A DNA stretch of 64,000 bases from Branchiostoma belcheri (taxonomy: Eukaryota > Chordata > Leptocardii > Amphioxiformes > Branchiostomatidae), in the NCBI RefSeq assembly GCF_001625305.1, contig NW_017802379.1:10895438-10959437 (forward strand), written 5' to 3'. Under the pieces are notes generated by a model. That model was not told the origin of the DNA. It saw only the letters and a list, made by a program, of their open reading frames with translations, and searched no databases. Position numbers and translations under genes: made by a program. Shown here in pieces: positions 1-11,660 of this stretch. The number at the start of each line of letters is the position of its first letter. Position 1 is the first letter of the stretch.

Positions 1-183
1 AGACATGCGACATGGAAACGAGTATTGATACAAACATTTGATAGGCATGCAGCCACTGCCTCATTGGTCAGAACGCTAATTGACCTACTACCATTGGTTG
101 AACTGCTAATGACAAATGACAGCTGCAATACTACTACTTACCGCAAAGTGACGCGTCTTTCATTTTTCTTATAACATGTTAAG

Positions 184-1939
184 GGTGACAAATGGAGACG
201 CCCCTTGCAACATCAAGTGGTCCAACGCCCACCGGATCGACCCAACCGACGGAGGGAAGTGTATCCACTTCACCGCCGCATCAGAGGGAGACATCTTCGT
301 GGTGTTTGCCGGCATCCCGCGGAACTACGAGACGTGGTTGTACATACAAATATCGCCAGAGGGCGTGGCTCTATACAAGGTAAAGCAGGTGTCCTACTGC
401 CAATATTCATGAACCAAGAGGAGAGAGGGATATAGGAGAATAATTGACATTCTATATGCGGGTATCTTGTGCATTGAACATAAACCTATTTTGAACATAT
501 TCCATAACTTTAGACCTATTCCACTGCCGTTGTAATGTTGACATAAAAACAAACAAATTGAAGATTTTAGAAGTACTGTAGATTTTGCGAATGTATTATA
601 ACTGTTAAAACTGTATGAGTACTTCTAAATAAGAAAATCATTTTTAAGTCTTCTATGTAATTTAATCGGGTATTATCCACAATTCCTGAATTATCCTCCA
701 AATACTCCAAACCCGCGTGTAATGGGTCACTATCAGGCTTGACCTCCCTGTCAATGAACTGTCAAAACCACCTCCAATCACGTAACCCCCGCTAGTTGGA
801 CATGAAACAATCATACTCACAATCACGCTGATTGGATGACAATTTCCCTTCAGGCCATGCGATTGGTAGCAACACAGCTGCAGGAGGGCATTTATCAGGC
901 TTGACTTTCCTGTCAATCAACTGTCAAAATCACCTCCAATCACGTAACCGCTGCTAATTGGACATGAGACAATCATACTCACAATCACGCTGATTGGATG
1001 AAATTTTTGATCCCTACAGGCCATGCGACTGGAAACAACACAGCTGAAGGATGGCGCCAGTAGCCTGGGATCGTCCAACCTGTACCAGTCGTACTTCGTC
1101 TGCGTGACAGAAGACACCGTGAGCGGGGCAACAACAGTTCAGTACGGCAAGACGCCTGACAATGAGGTGAGTTGTCATAAACAGCGCCATCTGTCATGTA
1201 ACGAATGCATTACACGTCAAGGGCGCATTACCTGCTAACTGGAGGTTATTCTTTTGATAGCCTTGGTGTATGTATACCTTGTGTATGTATATCTGTCACC
1301 AAGATTACTCAAGAACAGCTAAAAGTCATATTTCTTATTTAGTTTTATTCTTATGGTGTGACACAACCTTGAAATTATCAGATTTTCTGCCCCCTGGCGG
1401 CTATCCTAGGTAATGTAGTGTTAACTTCGGTATTAATATCTCGTGTTCTGAAAAGGCAGCCATTTTCAAGTCTTCGATGTTTGGACACTTCAATTTTTAA
1501 ATTTTTGGTCAAAATAGTTTTTATGAAAATATAACAGACGCAAAGAACTCATCATAGTGTCTGTTTTTACTGTTTGCCGCAACTATTTCATAACAAAAGT
1601 TTAGTAATCCTTTCCTCTACTAGTATAAAATATCTGAAAATAGATCCCCCCCCCCTAATATTTTCATTAGTCCCGCGTGCATGGCAATGTACACACCAAA
1701 ATTCCCTAACATGAGTACCTTTTCTTTTCCACACCAGGAACGGCCCCACATCTGGCTTGACTTCCGGTTTAACAGCATCCTGTCTCTGCATTATTACGCG
1801 TTTGGCAGCGGTATGTACCCGGTCAAGGTCATGGGCGTGTCCCTGGTGGACCAACCAGCGCAGGACTTCATCGTCTGCAGAGAGGGGACCGAAAAGGACG
1901 ACGGGAGGTGCAAACAGCGGTGTCACTCAGAATGTGACG
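184..1939 (+). CDS. FAMeT-like (Methyltransf_FA / DUF3421-type) domain, three exons
   Basis: Exons 184-379, 1020-1166 and 1738-1939 encode a beta-rich stretch. Landmarks are a tract ending [20 protein letters not shown], then [10 protein letters not shown], then [20 protein letters not shown]. The spacing of the 'QYGK' and 'W-D' pieces recalls the farnesoic acid O-methyltransferase domain (Pfam Methyltransf_FA), now regarded as a binding fold rather than an enzyme. The resemblance is by eye and moderate. The third exon ends in a Cys-rich run ([20 protein letters not shown]) that leads into the furin-like repeats. A remote beta-sandwich of another family is the main alternative. Confidence 0.45.
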
Positions 1940-2667
1940 GTGAGGGAAAAAGTCTCAAAGATTGTTATCAAATTACAAAACGATGAAAAATGAGAATTCT
2001 GCTATTCTTGGGTTTTCAAAAATGTGTTAGAATCTTGGAGGGTGTTGTATGGTGTAATTCAATCGTGTGTTACACCATGCAACTGTTGTTAATAATGTTG
2101 ATTTGTCGATATTTCAAAAGCATTCGACTTAATCTGGCGCGAAGGGTTAATTTCAAACTTCACTGTATGTTACAGGTTGTAGGACGACTGGATCCGACTC
2201 GCCGACAGACTGCATCGCCTGCCGTCACTTCAGCGTAGCCTACCCGTACATAGACGGAGGTCCCGGCTCTTCTAAATGTGTGGCTGCTTGTCCAGAACAC
2301 ATGGAGCTGATGGCAGACACCAACAAGTGTACATGTATGTCCTGATTCTCATATATTATACTATTGAAGTGACAGGACTTGTTTGTATGGGTGCAGAAGT
2401 ATTGTTTTGGGTGGCTGCCTTGTGAGTTTGTGAGCATGGGGGAAAATAGATGGTTTTGACAGTTGATTGATATGTCAATCCTGGAGGTGACCGACACTCG
2501 CCGAATGGGGGTAAGTGGGTAGTATGTGGAGGAATGTAGGAAGTAATGTAATGCCCGATTAGATTCTATACAATTCACTCCTCTGTTTTAACACATCTCA
2601 GATTTCTTGTCTACTCTTCTTTGAGACTAGTAATACCTGATTAGATTACATCATACAAACCCCCCTC

Positions 2668-2704
<37 letters not shown>

Positions 2705-5700
2705 CACTTCCTGAATGTGTAAAAAATCTGATTTCTTTTTACTTATAGGCAAGAAGCAAATGGAGACCAGCAGTGAAGGAGGCCGAGTGACGTGTGTGAC
2801 CGACTGTCCGCTCACTCACTACCTTGTTGACGGCGTCTGCAAAAGTACGAACTTAATTATTTGAGTCTTTTTGCCTGTTTATCAAACCTACTTTAACTGA
2901 CGATTCGTCCTCTCCGCAGCGAGAGAGAATTGGTAGCTATAGTAGGATAGGTAATCAGGGTTGAGTATCTAGTTATCAGTTAGTTGTCCTAGTTGTAATG
3001 CAGTAGCAAATATTACACTGTCTTCTATGTATTCTTCTTCTTCCATTTTCTGTAAATGTTATGTTTCTGTGCTCAACATATCCCCAGAAATGTGTGAATT
3101 ATATTTATGTTTACCGAAGGAAACATTGTTTTTGCTCTGTTTCTTCTTCTTCTTCTTCCGTTCCAAACACTGGCCTCTGACCTGGCGAATGACGTGATTT
3201 GTTGACGTCTCTCACCATGGTAACTGGTATTGGGTTACATAATGTTGCAATTTTATAGTAGGAGGGATTTATACTCCTGTCTGACCATATTTTTATGTAC
3301 ATCTTTATTAGAGTGCCATAGCTTCTGCCAAGATGTGAGCGGCCAGGGAACCCAAGTGTGTACGGGTCCCAACAGTAACCAGTGTCACACCTGCAAGTAC
3401 GCCGTGAATGGTGTCTGCTCGGAGGGCTGCAGTCCGGGACAGAAGGCGGTCAAACTAGGTACGTCGGGTTAATTACCTTCGAAAAGAAGGTTATGTATTC
3501 ACTACTGTCATGGTGGAGGGCTTCGGTCTAGGTATGGGACACACTATTAGCATGTGTAATTGAGAACGAGAGAAACATCGGCCGCTGTTATTTAGGATAA
3601 TAAAGATCTGATTTGCATAATTGATGTTTATATTGTATAATTCTGTTTTTGAGATACATGTGTCCAATTTATCTAAATAAAACCTGGCCATTTTCTGGTA
3701 ACTGTAGTAGCCGGGCTCCGTCAGGTCGTTAAGACACTCCCATCCTATTTGGTTATATCACTAATAATAGCCTACTGTTATTCTGTTAAGATCATCTGTG
3801 TTAATGGAAGTCATTATGAAGTTTAAGCTGAGCTGTAATTTCCAATTTGTCAACACTACAACTCCAGTCTTTGTCAAGAAATAGGCAACCAATGAAATTA
3901 GTCACATTATACATATTACCCACGTGACCTGGTGAGTACTGGATGGTAGGTTGCAGACAGTCTGTGACGCCCGCCGTCTTTGTTGGTTGAGATTTTAGAT
4001 TTGCAATGTCCTAATGGCCTTCTGTGTTTCCCTCACCAGCTGACGGTTCGTTCCGTTGTGACCAGTGCCAGTCAGGCTACAAGTGTGTGAGAGGGGACGA
4101 GTTGGAGGAGATGTGTCCAGCGGGGACCCACAGTAACCATGACAGTACAGGCTGTCCGCAGTGTCCGGCTGGTCGGTACAGCGGCTCGGGGGCGTCTTCA
4201 TGCACGCCCTGTCCGGCTGGACAGTTTAACCCCAGCAGCGGATCTAGCAGCTGTCAAAGCTGTTCTGCCGGGATGACCAGCAATGCGGGGGCTAGCAGCT
4301 GTTACGGTGAGTAGTTGACTTAATATTCATTTCTCTGAGGGAAAAACTGCTTTGTCGCCCTGTGGATGTATTGTTTTGGGTGGCTGACTTGTGCGCTAAT
4401 GTATTCACGAACACTTCCAGGTTCTAAGTTAAAATCCTCAGATTTCTTGTCTAGTCTACTTTTCCTTGGGTCTACATAATCTCGAAGGCCTATTGAAAAT
4501 CGGTCTAGTCTAAATATAGTTTTCTTTTCATTATTGGGGTGTGAAGTTTAACAGTTATTTCATAACAGCAATGATGTTTTTTTTGTTATATTCTTTCATT
4601 CAACGACGTTTATTCCATTCGTACATTCTTCTCAGAAATCAACGAGTGTGCGTCCAACCCTTGTCAGAACGGCGCGCAATGTGAGAACCGTATGAACAGC
4701 TACTACTGCCGGTGTGCTGCTGGATACCAGGGAACCAACTGTGAAACAGGTGAGTAGGTTATCGATAACTCATGCTGCCCGGGGGTTGCTTTCAATCTGT
4801 CCTTGTGACAACCAACACAAAATGCAACTCTTACGTAACCAATGGCTTGTGCACATTCGTCGCAAGATCGTAAAATAGTAAATTATATATATTATATAAA
4901 GCATTCTTCTGATCTTGTGATAGTCGTGCATGTTTCGTACAAAATTCAACAGTCTGCCTTAAATCACTGTCGGTGGTCGGTCTTGTTACAGCCTGTTTGA
5001 GATACTATGGTGACAGACAGTTCCTCAGTCTGACAATAGTTCAGGTTTATGTCAGCACATATGCATAAATCAATAGGATTAGGATGTTCCCAATTCTCCT
5101 GACTTAGAGATGTTTTTCATCAACATTGCACGGGCCTCAGACGAGTAGAAGCGTACTGTATCAGACTACTGAATGAGACACACATTGAATATAGAGACTG
5201 ACGTTGTTTTTCTGCCCTGCCACAGATATTAACGAATGCTCCTCCAACCCCTGCCAACATGGCGGCACCTGCACGGACCGTGTGAACGGCTTCTCGTGTG
5301 CCTGTAATACTGGATACGCTGGTGACACCTGCGGAACAGGTAAAAGTCCTTAGCATGAAAGTTCAATTGGTCAATTACTCTATGAGAAATAGACTGTACA
5401 TATACTCCAACTGAAGGAAAATTGACTTCCCGTAATTTTGTTATCTATCTACCGCGACGGGAGGCGGTACCGATTTTGGAAGACCTTTCACCCAGTGCTG
5501 ACGTCACACGTGCGGAAAAAACACGTGCCTACAGCACAGGGGTCAGGTAGCTGCTGAAGACCGAGAGCTTTGGTCAAAAATTCAGTTTGCCGGTCAATTT
5601 TCTGTGATCACAATCCTCTCACTTTTTTTTCTTTTTTAGATCTAGACTATAAAATATATCAGATGAAATTCCTTGCAAAAATTAGCCACAATTCTTGTAC

Positions 5701-8700
5701 TTTTTCTAATTTAGATATAGGGTATGAAATATGTCAGGTAAACTTTCGTGCAAAAATTGGTCATAATCGTTTTACTATTTTATTTTCCAGATCTAGACTA
5801 TGAAATACGTCTGATGGGCAGCAGCAACCCGTGGGAGGGGAGGGTAGAGATCCGGTACCAAAACGGAGCCTGGGGGACGGTCTGTGACGATAGGTAAATA
5901 CTTCCATAGACTTTATTATCTTTTATACAAGGCTATGTTGTGATGGACATAGTTGTGTGCAGTCTGTCCCGCAGTGAGAAAGTCATTAATAATTTGTACT
6001 GGTAGCGCTCGCTGTTTCACATGTGTTTATTTGCCGACGTCTCAGGGAGGAGCCTATTGGTACAGTGGTGTGTGCAGTTCGCAAGAATTCTAGGAATGGT
6101 ACAGGCATTTTGTCCACAGACATGGAATGTCCACAGGAATGTCTCCCAGCTCTGTTTGTTGACATGCCCACCTTTCTGGAAACCATTGGGAGAACCTGTC
6201 TGCCGGATGCCCTACATGAACTTTCTGTGAACCTGGGTTTCGTTCACTCAGGGGAGGGGAGGGGAGGGTACAAGGCTTCCTCAAAATCATGAAATCATGA
6301 CAGCGCCATGCAAACAATAACCCCAATCAATCAATCAATGTCCCTCCAGGATGTTCTGTCCAACCCATCCTATCAAAAAAAGGTCTTGACTAAAACATCA
6401 TGGTTTAATGGAGGTCTGATATCCCAGAACTCTTGTTTTGCAGATGGGACGAGAACGACGCGGCTGTAGCCTGCCGACAACTCGGCTACCAGAACGGAGT
6501 ATACGTGGCGCTTACTTCAAAGTTTGGAGCAGGTTCGGGGGGCAAAGAAAGCATATTTCTCGACGAGGTCGGCTGCTCCGGGTCGGAGTCCAACTTAGAT
6601 CACTGCTCGCACCCCTCCCACGGCACCCATGACTGTAGTCATAGTGAAGATGTCGGGATTATCTGCTCAGGTAATGCCATATACTTTTTTTTAGATATTT
6701 CGTTATAATTTAATTCAATTCTTTATTACTATACCAACATTGCAGACATACAGTATGTAGAATTATAGTGTTGCATGAATGACATTGGTATTTACAATCA
6801 ATACATAAAAAGCACATAACATTACATTGCATTACATACATATATACATGATTATATACATACTACTGATTGATATGAAGTGTACATCCCTGGCATAGCA
6901 AGTTCTGATTATACAATCTGATTGTAGAGTCTAATAATTTATTTCGTAAAGCCCTAACCAAAATACATCGTACGATGCACATATGATAAGACTTTTCTGC
7001 GACGATCGTGGTAAACTAGCTGTGATACTTAAATATTAAACTATTGCACATGTTTCTTTTAAAGTTTTGATATACATATATGGAGATGGAGGTCGTGGAA
7101 AAATAATCTTCTTACAGGCATCGCGCGGTGTATATATGAACGGGGAATATGGAATATAGTATATCGTACTATATTTTTATGTGATAAGCAAGCTTACATG
7201 GTTGGACTTGTCAGATTTTTCTAGAATTCTTTTTTGAAACCATGAACAATGCAACAAAGCTGATATAAGAAACCTACAAACATGTCCCCTCAAATTGATG
7301 ATCTCTCAACATTAGAATTGATTTTGCCAAAAGATTAACCGAATGAACAAAAATAAGCGGTTCGTCCTCTCCAAGAATGATGCTATGGCGAAAACCAAAT
7401 TAATTTTTTTATATGGCCGTGGTACCACAAAACTCGCACAACATACGACACAAAGAGAACACTAACATGAAAGAAAAATTTGTTAAAAGCCAACTCACTG
7501 ATATCCTACTTCCGGGACGGAAGTTTTGTTTTGAGCATCTCCGGAGTTTGTATGTATCCTTTCATAAGCAGGAAGGATTAGATGTGAGAGGGTGGAGATT
7601 TACTTTTAGTTGATTGTCATGGTTGTGACCCAGTATGCCCTGGGTGGTAGAATGTGTTTAAAGTCGCCAAGTATATTGTCAAAAGGTCATATACTGACAT
7701 GTGGGTGAATTGAAATGTCAGAAAAGCCAAAAAGACATTCCGGAAGTCTAAAATCTCATTTTTCTTCTCTAGTTTGTCGCTCAGGGTGGACACAACATGG
7801 GGACAAATGCTACCAGATAACGAATGGTGACTACACGTTTGACACTGCTAAGATCATCTGTGATGACGGCGGCAGCCTCGCCATGCCAAAGGACCAAGCT
7901 ACCAACGACGTCCTCGTCAACATGATCAAGGAAACATCCACCGAGAAGGTTATTGTTTTTGTTGTTTTATTAGGAATTTATTAGATTGGACATTAAAATC
8001 TTATTTATTCTTCCTGGATTCATTAAAAACACAGCCTATTTATTTTATATCAAGACAAAGGCACACAACACAACAAGCACATACATGTATATAAAACACG
8101 CATAACTGAAAAGCAACATTAACATTTTCAAGATCACGTTTTGGAGGTCAGCTAGAGGTCAGTAACAATCACAATGATAGAATATTCAGCTGCTCATGTA
8201 TTGGCACCATGGCTTTTAAGGGTTTGTTAATGTCTATCTTGTATGTGATCATGTTATTTATGAGTTTCCAGAACAGTTCTGTTTTTTTTTTTTTTTCGCA
8301 TAACCGGTAAACCGCCTTTGGGCGTAACACACCAGTTTTGTACATGTACGTACATGTACAAGCTGCGTAAGACCGGAATGTAAGGTTTCGACCACACACT
8401 TTTTGATAAGTGCGGTGGGTTCTTTAACGTGCGTGGGTTGTGGCTCTCCCCGAACACGGGACCTCCATGTAACGTCCTATCCTAGGGACGTCCCTAACCG
8501 AAGCTAGGTATTCATTTCCTGAGTGAAGCGAAGCCAAGGGCACAAGATCGGCGACATGGGCAGGATTCGAACCCGCGACCTCTTGCAATTGGGTGTGAGC
8601 ACGGGTGAACACGCTACCGACCGCGCCACACGACCCCATGGTGTGGTTGATCTGGTGTCTTGCGGAAGAAGTTGTGAGATTTAATGTTTTATGTACATCA

Positions 8701-9522
8701 ATCTACAGGGAACCTGGATTGGCCTGGATGACCTGCAGTCAGTCGGTACCTACACGTGGGATGACGGCACCTCTCTCAGCTATACCAACTGGGGGCCGGG
8801 TGAACCGAGCACGGCACACGAACGCTGCGTCATGTACTTCTCTGGAATAACCAACGACGACCAGAAGTACAAGTGGAACGATTCAACATGTGAGACTAAG
8901 GGCATGTTTATCTGCCAACAGAACAGGTAAGCACAGTTCTAAAATAGACTGTTACTACCTTACTGCAGATGCAAATTATGAAAGTAATTATATGAGGGCC
9001 TAATTTTCATGATTGATGTGGAACCGTCAAAATTTCTTAATAGTAAATGATGGGAATTACATATTAAGGACATGTGTAAGTTTACTTAGTTAAAGGTTAA
9101 CATAATTTTGTATAATTTTAAGCTATAAGCTAAGGTCAATTTAGAAGTATTTGCATGATTGATTATTACAAATAATGCAAAAATGCTGCGATAAACTTCT
9201 ATATTTTGACGAAACGTTCATTTTCAATACTCTGGACAACTTGTATATTTGAGTGAAGATCATCAACTGATAAGATTTATGCAAATGAGGACCGTAATTG
9301 CATAATCAACTAGAAATCACGAAGTATTAACATGTCAATCGTAAAGGTTACCATCTTATGACGGAGGTATGAGATCGTTGAGCTCTACAGCGTCACAATG
9401 CAAAAACTGAAACACGGAGTTAGATATCAATGTTAGTTCAGAACGTTGAGATTATTTTAAACATTTAAGTCTGGGTAACAGAAACTAACTGTATTCAATT
9501 CTATATTGCCAGGCATTACTGA
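184..9522 (+). CDS. Modular secreted/receptor-like protein with lectin, SRCR and EGF domains; 5' end outside window
   Basis: Fourteen exons join with consistent phase: 184-379, 1020-1166, 1738-1939, 2176-2334, 2749-2844, 3312-3458, 4040-4306, 4636-4749, 5226-5339, 5791-5893, 6444-6670, 7773-7948, 8709-8926 and 9513-9522, about 725 visible residues. The domain order is a FAMeT-like fold, furin-like Cys-rich repeats, an ephrin-receptor-like module, EGF, EGF, SRCR and a C-type lectin. No membrane helix follows the lectin domain and the chain ends a few residues after it, so the visible part looks secreted; a signal peptide would lie left of the window. Such mosaics usually bind glycans or microbes outside the cell, but no specific function can be assigned. 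The first visible exon begins one base into a codon, so at least one coding exon is missing. The gene ends before the signal-peptide exon at 12090. Confidence 0.75.
731..1056. repeat. Tandem 162-bp duplication containing a duplicated splice acceptor and exon head
   Basis: 731-892 and 893-1056 are direct copies, both opening with tatcaggcttgac. The second copy ends in the real acceptor and exon start at 1020 (GCCATGCGACTGG). The first ends in a decayed version at 851-890, where a 'cttcag' acceptor is followed by GCCATGCGATTGG. Only the downstream copy continues into a full exon, so the upstream one is a pseudo-exon head. Confidence 0.85.
2176..3458 (+). CDS. Furin-like / growth-factor-receptor Cys-rich repeats, three exons
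   Basis: Exons 2176-2334, 2749-2844 and 3312-3458 carry many cysteines in receptor-type spacing. Examples are [20 protein letters not shown] with CVAACPEHM, then [18 protein letters not shown], then [17 protein letters not shown]. The pattern C-x2-C, C-x3-C, then a hydrophobic-Gly turn is that of furin-like (FU) repeats in insulin-receptor and R-spondin-type proteins. All three exons start and end in phase 1, so each can be gained or lost without a frame change. Confidence 0.65.
2670..2703. repeat. (CA)n microsatellite
   Basis: An uninterrupted run of CA dinucleotides in the intron between two furin-like exons. Confidence 0.95.
4040..4306 (+). CDS. Ephrin-receptor-like / GCC2-GCC3 Cys-rich module
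   Basis: The exon encodes [20 protein letters not shown] and a following [18 protein letters not shown], i.e. the repeated 'C-P-A-G-x-(Y/F)-x(6-8)-S-S-C-x2-C' signature of the ephrin-receptor-like (GCC2_GCC3) repeat. About three units are present in 89 residues. Boundaries are acceptor cctcaccag and donor GGTGAG, phase 1 to 1. Confidence 0.75.
4636..4749 (+). CDS. Calcium-binding EGF-like domain 1
   Basis: One phase 1-1 exon encodes a full [23 protein letters not shown], then [12 protein letters not shown]. Six cysteines are in standard order. The leading E-I-N-E-C with a later N and aromatic residue fits the calcium-binding subclass. Confidence 0.9.
5226..5339 (+). CDS. Calcium-binding EGF-like domain 2
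   Basis: One phase 1-1 exon encodes [20 protein letters not shown], then [12 protein letters not shown]. It has six cysteines and the D-I-N-E-C calcium ligand motif. It is the same size as the previous EGF exon (114 nt), consistent with tandem exon duplication. Confidence 0.9.
5620..5800. repeat. Three tandem copies (75-76 bp) of the SRCR exon's acceptor plus exon head
   Basis: Acceptors at 5638-5639, 5713-5714 and 5789-5790 are each preceded by a T-rich tract. Each is followed by a version of ATCTAGACTATGAAATACGTC. The first two heads (5640 and 5715) have diverged and run on into the next acceptor tract; only the third continues into SRCR coding sequence. Unit spacing is 75 and 76 bp. Confidence 0.85.
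5791..6670 (+). CDS. SRCR (scavenger receptor Cys-rich) domain, two exons
   Basis: Exon 5791-5893 gives [20 protein letters not shown] and GAWGTVCDD, the classic SRCR start. Exon 6444-6670 gives [20 protein letters not shown], then [18 protein letters not shown] and a C-terminal DVGIICS. This is a normal full-length SRCR of about 110 residues, split after the VCDD motif. SRCR domains bind proteins and polyanionic ligands in innate-immune and developmental receptors. The acceptor and head of the first exon also occur as two extra copies upstream (see the repeat at 5620-5790). Confidence 0.9.
6251..6268 (+). other. Possible G-quadruplex tract
   Basis: Four G-runs separated by single A (GGGGAGGGGAGGGGAGGG) lie in the intron inside the SRCR domain. 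This matches the G3+N1-7 rule, but no functional context is visible. Confidence 0.4.
6671..7772 (+). other. Intron, no recognised element
   Basis: AT-rich intron between the SRCR and CTLD exons. Several short open frames exist but none has domain features or splice context. I see no clear repeat in it. Confidence 0.6.
7773..8926 (+). CDS. C-type lectin-like domain (CTLD), two exons
   Basis: Exon 7773-7948 encodes [15 protein letters not shown] and the [14 protein letters not shown] helix. Exon 8709-8926 encodes [20 protein letters not shown], then [17 protein letters not shown] and FICQQN. The canonical CTLD landmarks are present: WIGL, the four core cysteines and WND. The usual EPN or QPD sugar motif is EPS here, so calcium-dependent mannose binding is uncertain. 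The donor after exon 1 (AAG|GTTATT) is weak. The 760-bp intron holds a tRNA-derived SINE. The sequence resembles the CTLD at 14824-15216 of the next gene (shared LAMPKD-AT). Confidence 0.88.
8281..8640 (-). mobile_element. tRNA-derived SINE, minus orientation
   Basis: On the minus strand a tRNA-like head starts near 8640, with an A-box-like TGGCGCGGTCGG and a B box (complement of aggattcgaaccc at 8562-8574). The body holds a block with 'aaccgaagctaggta' in plus sense. The element ends in a 15-bp poly-T (poly-A on its own strand) at 8281. The same body block recurs at 12480-12755, showing a dispersed family. It lies in the intron of the C-type lectin domain. Confidence 0.75.
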
Positions 9523-10250
9523 TGATGACCAACAGTTTTGGATATGGCTGTGAGACCATTTTCTTCATGTGACCAGTCGACCGCATCTGGCTACTGCAGC
9601 TGAACGAAAAATGAGTCAAGTTATGTCCTTAGGTTCTCTTTTTGTGTCCCCACTGCTTTTTCTGTTCAACACATGGGGCACTACAATGAGTTTAATGAAT
9701 TATGCATTGCGATTTACAGCTCACCATAAACGAATCTTCAACATATACCAAAAGTTGAAAATAGTAAGATTTTAGTTTGTAATTTTAGTTGACCTGCAAA
9801 CTTTTCTTTTATATATTATACTTTTTAAAAGTCTAAATTTTCTTAATCTTACTACGATTTATTTACGTAACGTATTAAACTTATCAGACTGTTCATATTA
9901 AATTTTGTAATTATTGCTTTTATTTTCTAAGGTGGTATCTGCATTTCTTACGCCCACCGGTTTGTTATTTTCCGCATCAGTTATAATCTTGAATTTTAAC
10001 TTTTGTATATCTTTTAGAATATTTGAAGATATGTTGAGATATGAAATATAACAACTCCCGCAATACTTACAAGATTGCTGTGTTATTAGAAAAGATATTG
10101 AAACTATTACAACATTGTAGATGTACTTGATTTGTTATTTAAAATTTCCAGAAGGTTGAATTTTAAGATTCATTTTTGTTTATTTTGTAGTTGAACCTAT
10201 GGAAGTTGCTGTACTTTTTGATTCGTCAATAAACCTGTTTCAGATCTATC
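9513..10250 (+). CDS. Terminal exon of the modular gene: last codons, stop and 3' UTR
   Basis: An acceptor at 9511-9512 (tatattgccag) in matching phase adds Arg-His-Tyr and a TGA stop at 9520-9522. The rest would be 3' UTR up to the AATAAA at 10228-10233. If the previous intron were retained, the donor itself would supply a TAA (8928-8930) after one Arg, giving nearly the same protein end. The exact polyadenylation point is inferred. Confidence 0.5.
10228..10233 (+). terminator. Polyadenylation signal AATAAA, modular gene
   Basis: A canonical hexamer lies about 700 nt after the TGA at 9520, followed by T-rich sequence. It is the first AATAAA in a plausible position for the upstream gene. Confidence 0.5.
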
Positions 10251-10259
10251 ATTCCTTTA

Positions 10260-10290
10260 TCTCAATTCATTCATTCATTCATTCATTCAT
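10260..10290. repeat. (ATTC)n microsatellite
   Basis: Short run of CATT units just past the first gene's polyadenylation signal. Confidence 0.85.
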
Positions 10291-10821
10291 TTTATACATA
10301 AGATTTTATATATAAGATTGATTTCGGAAAATTTTTATTAATAGAGATTTTACGAAGAATCTAATGTTGCACGTGTCAGTTTTTTGGTCATCTCTGTAGC
10401 CTTAAATGAGTCTTACACATGACATCATTTCTACCTGGGGAATACCAATGTTTGAACTTTGAAAAAAAAACACTAGGTGGCCGTTTTGCGTCCGATAAAA
10501 ATGGAAGCTTCCATTTTTTCCTTGATTACCTACTTGTAGAGTCATCAAATGTCTTAGAGGTGTTTTTGCACGGGCCTACTATATCTTTTTTTCTAAAAAA
10601 AGTCCGAGAACCAACAAATTGAATTGGTGTGGCCTTAGAGAACCAAAGCTATCGTATTACTAATATCAAACAGTCTTCTGGGTCTGACTTGATGATTTGG
10701 ATAATCTAGACAAACTCGATTTGACCAATTATTTGAGTCATTGATATCTATAGTGCGCACTCATGGTACCCAATCAGCAATTCCCATTTTTGACTCTCAT
10801 TTTTTAGTAGTATGGTGAAGA

Positions 10822-11598
10822 AAAATTTTTCAGCCAACAGCATGTAACGATAAACATAAATAATTTAATATTTTTTTCCAGAAGTATTGTAGACACTGCG
10901 AAAGTTGTGATTCCATATATTGTACCCAACCGGCTACTCCAATTTTGGACTCCGCACAGCTTTTTTAAAAGCTTTGTTGATTGTACGCGATTTGTATGTG
11001 TTTTGTGTTTTTTTTTTCGTGTGTAAAATATGTGTATAAATTTATCAGGACTTTAAAAATGATGTAAATTTTATTTTTCTATATATCATGTCTGACCCTG
11101 ACCTTTTCCCTCGTGACCTCAACGAAAAGCGACCTGTAGGTCGGTTTGAGCTTGTCTTGATTCGTGAATAATGAATAAAAACAAACGAACAAACAAATAA
11201 ACAAACCCTGCAGCAAATGTATCAACAAAGTGATTTTACGGCAGCTAGAAGGGCGTTTCAGTTATTTTTTATCTTGGTCAAATAAGAGAACGTATATTGA
11301 CAAGAAAAAATAATCATACAATTTCTACCATACTGCGTCACATGGAAAATTAGAAGCACTTAAAGTAATCCCTCTATTGTTACCTGTACTCTCAGTGTAG
11401 CCGCTCTCATAAATAATTCAGACCTCCTCCCTTTATGCTAATCCGTAGTATTATATTTAGAGTACTAGGGCGGTAGCTCTACGAAGAAAAAGAAAATAAC
11501 TTGGGAGAATTTTAGCCAACAGCATGTACCGATAAACATCAATAACTTAAGAATTTTTCCTTCATAAGTATTGTAGACACTACAGAAGTTGTGATTCG
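10822..11598. repeat. Pair of ~95-bp direct repeats in the intergenic region
   Basis: 10822-10912 and 11505-11598 share blocks such as 'agccaacagcatgta-cgataaacat-aat' and 'agtattgtagacact-c-aaagttgtgatt', about 685 bp apart. They look like two copies of a dispersed repeat or an old tandem duplication. Otherwise 10251-11650 shows no gene. Confidence 0.65.
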
Positions 11599-11660
11599 AT
11601 TGTAGACACTAAGGAAGTTGCGAGAAAGAAAAACAGGAGGTGGAGAGGTAAACAAGCTCC

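Noticed and set aside
8560..8640. tRNA-like sequence with A and B boxes
   Set aside because: It is the head of a SINE (body and poly-A tail follow, related copy elsewhere), and the cloverleaf does not close, so not a tRNA gene.
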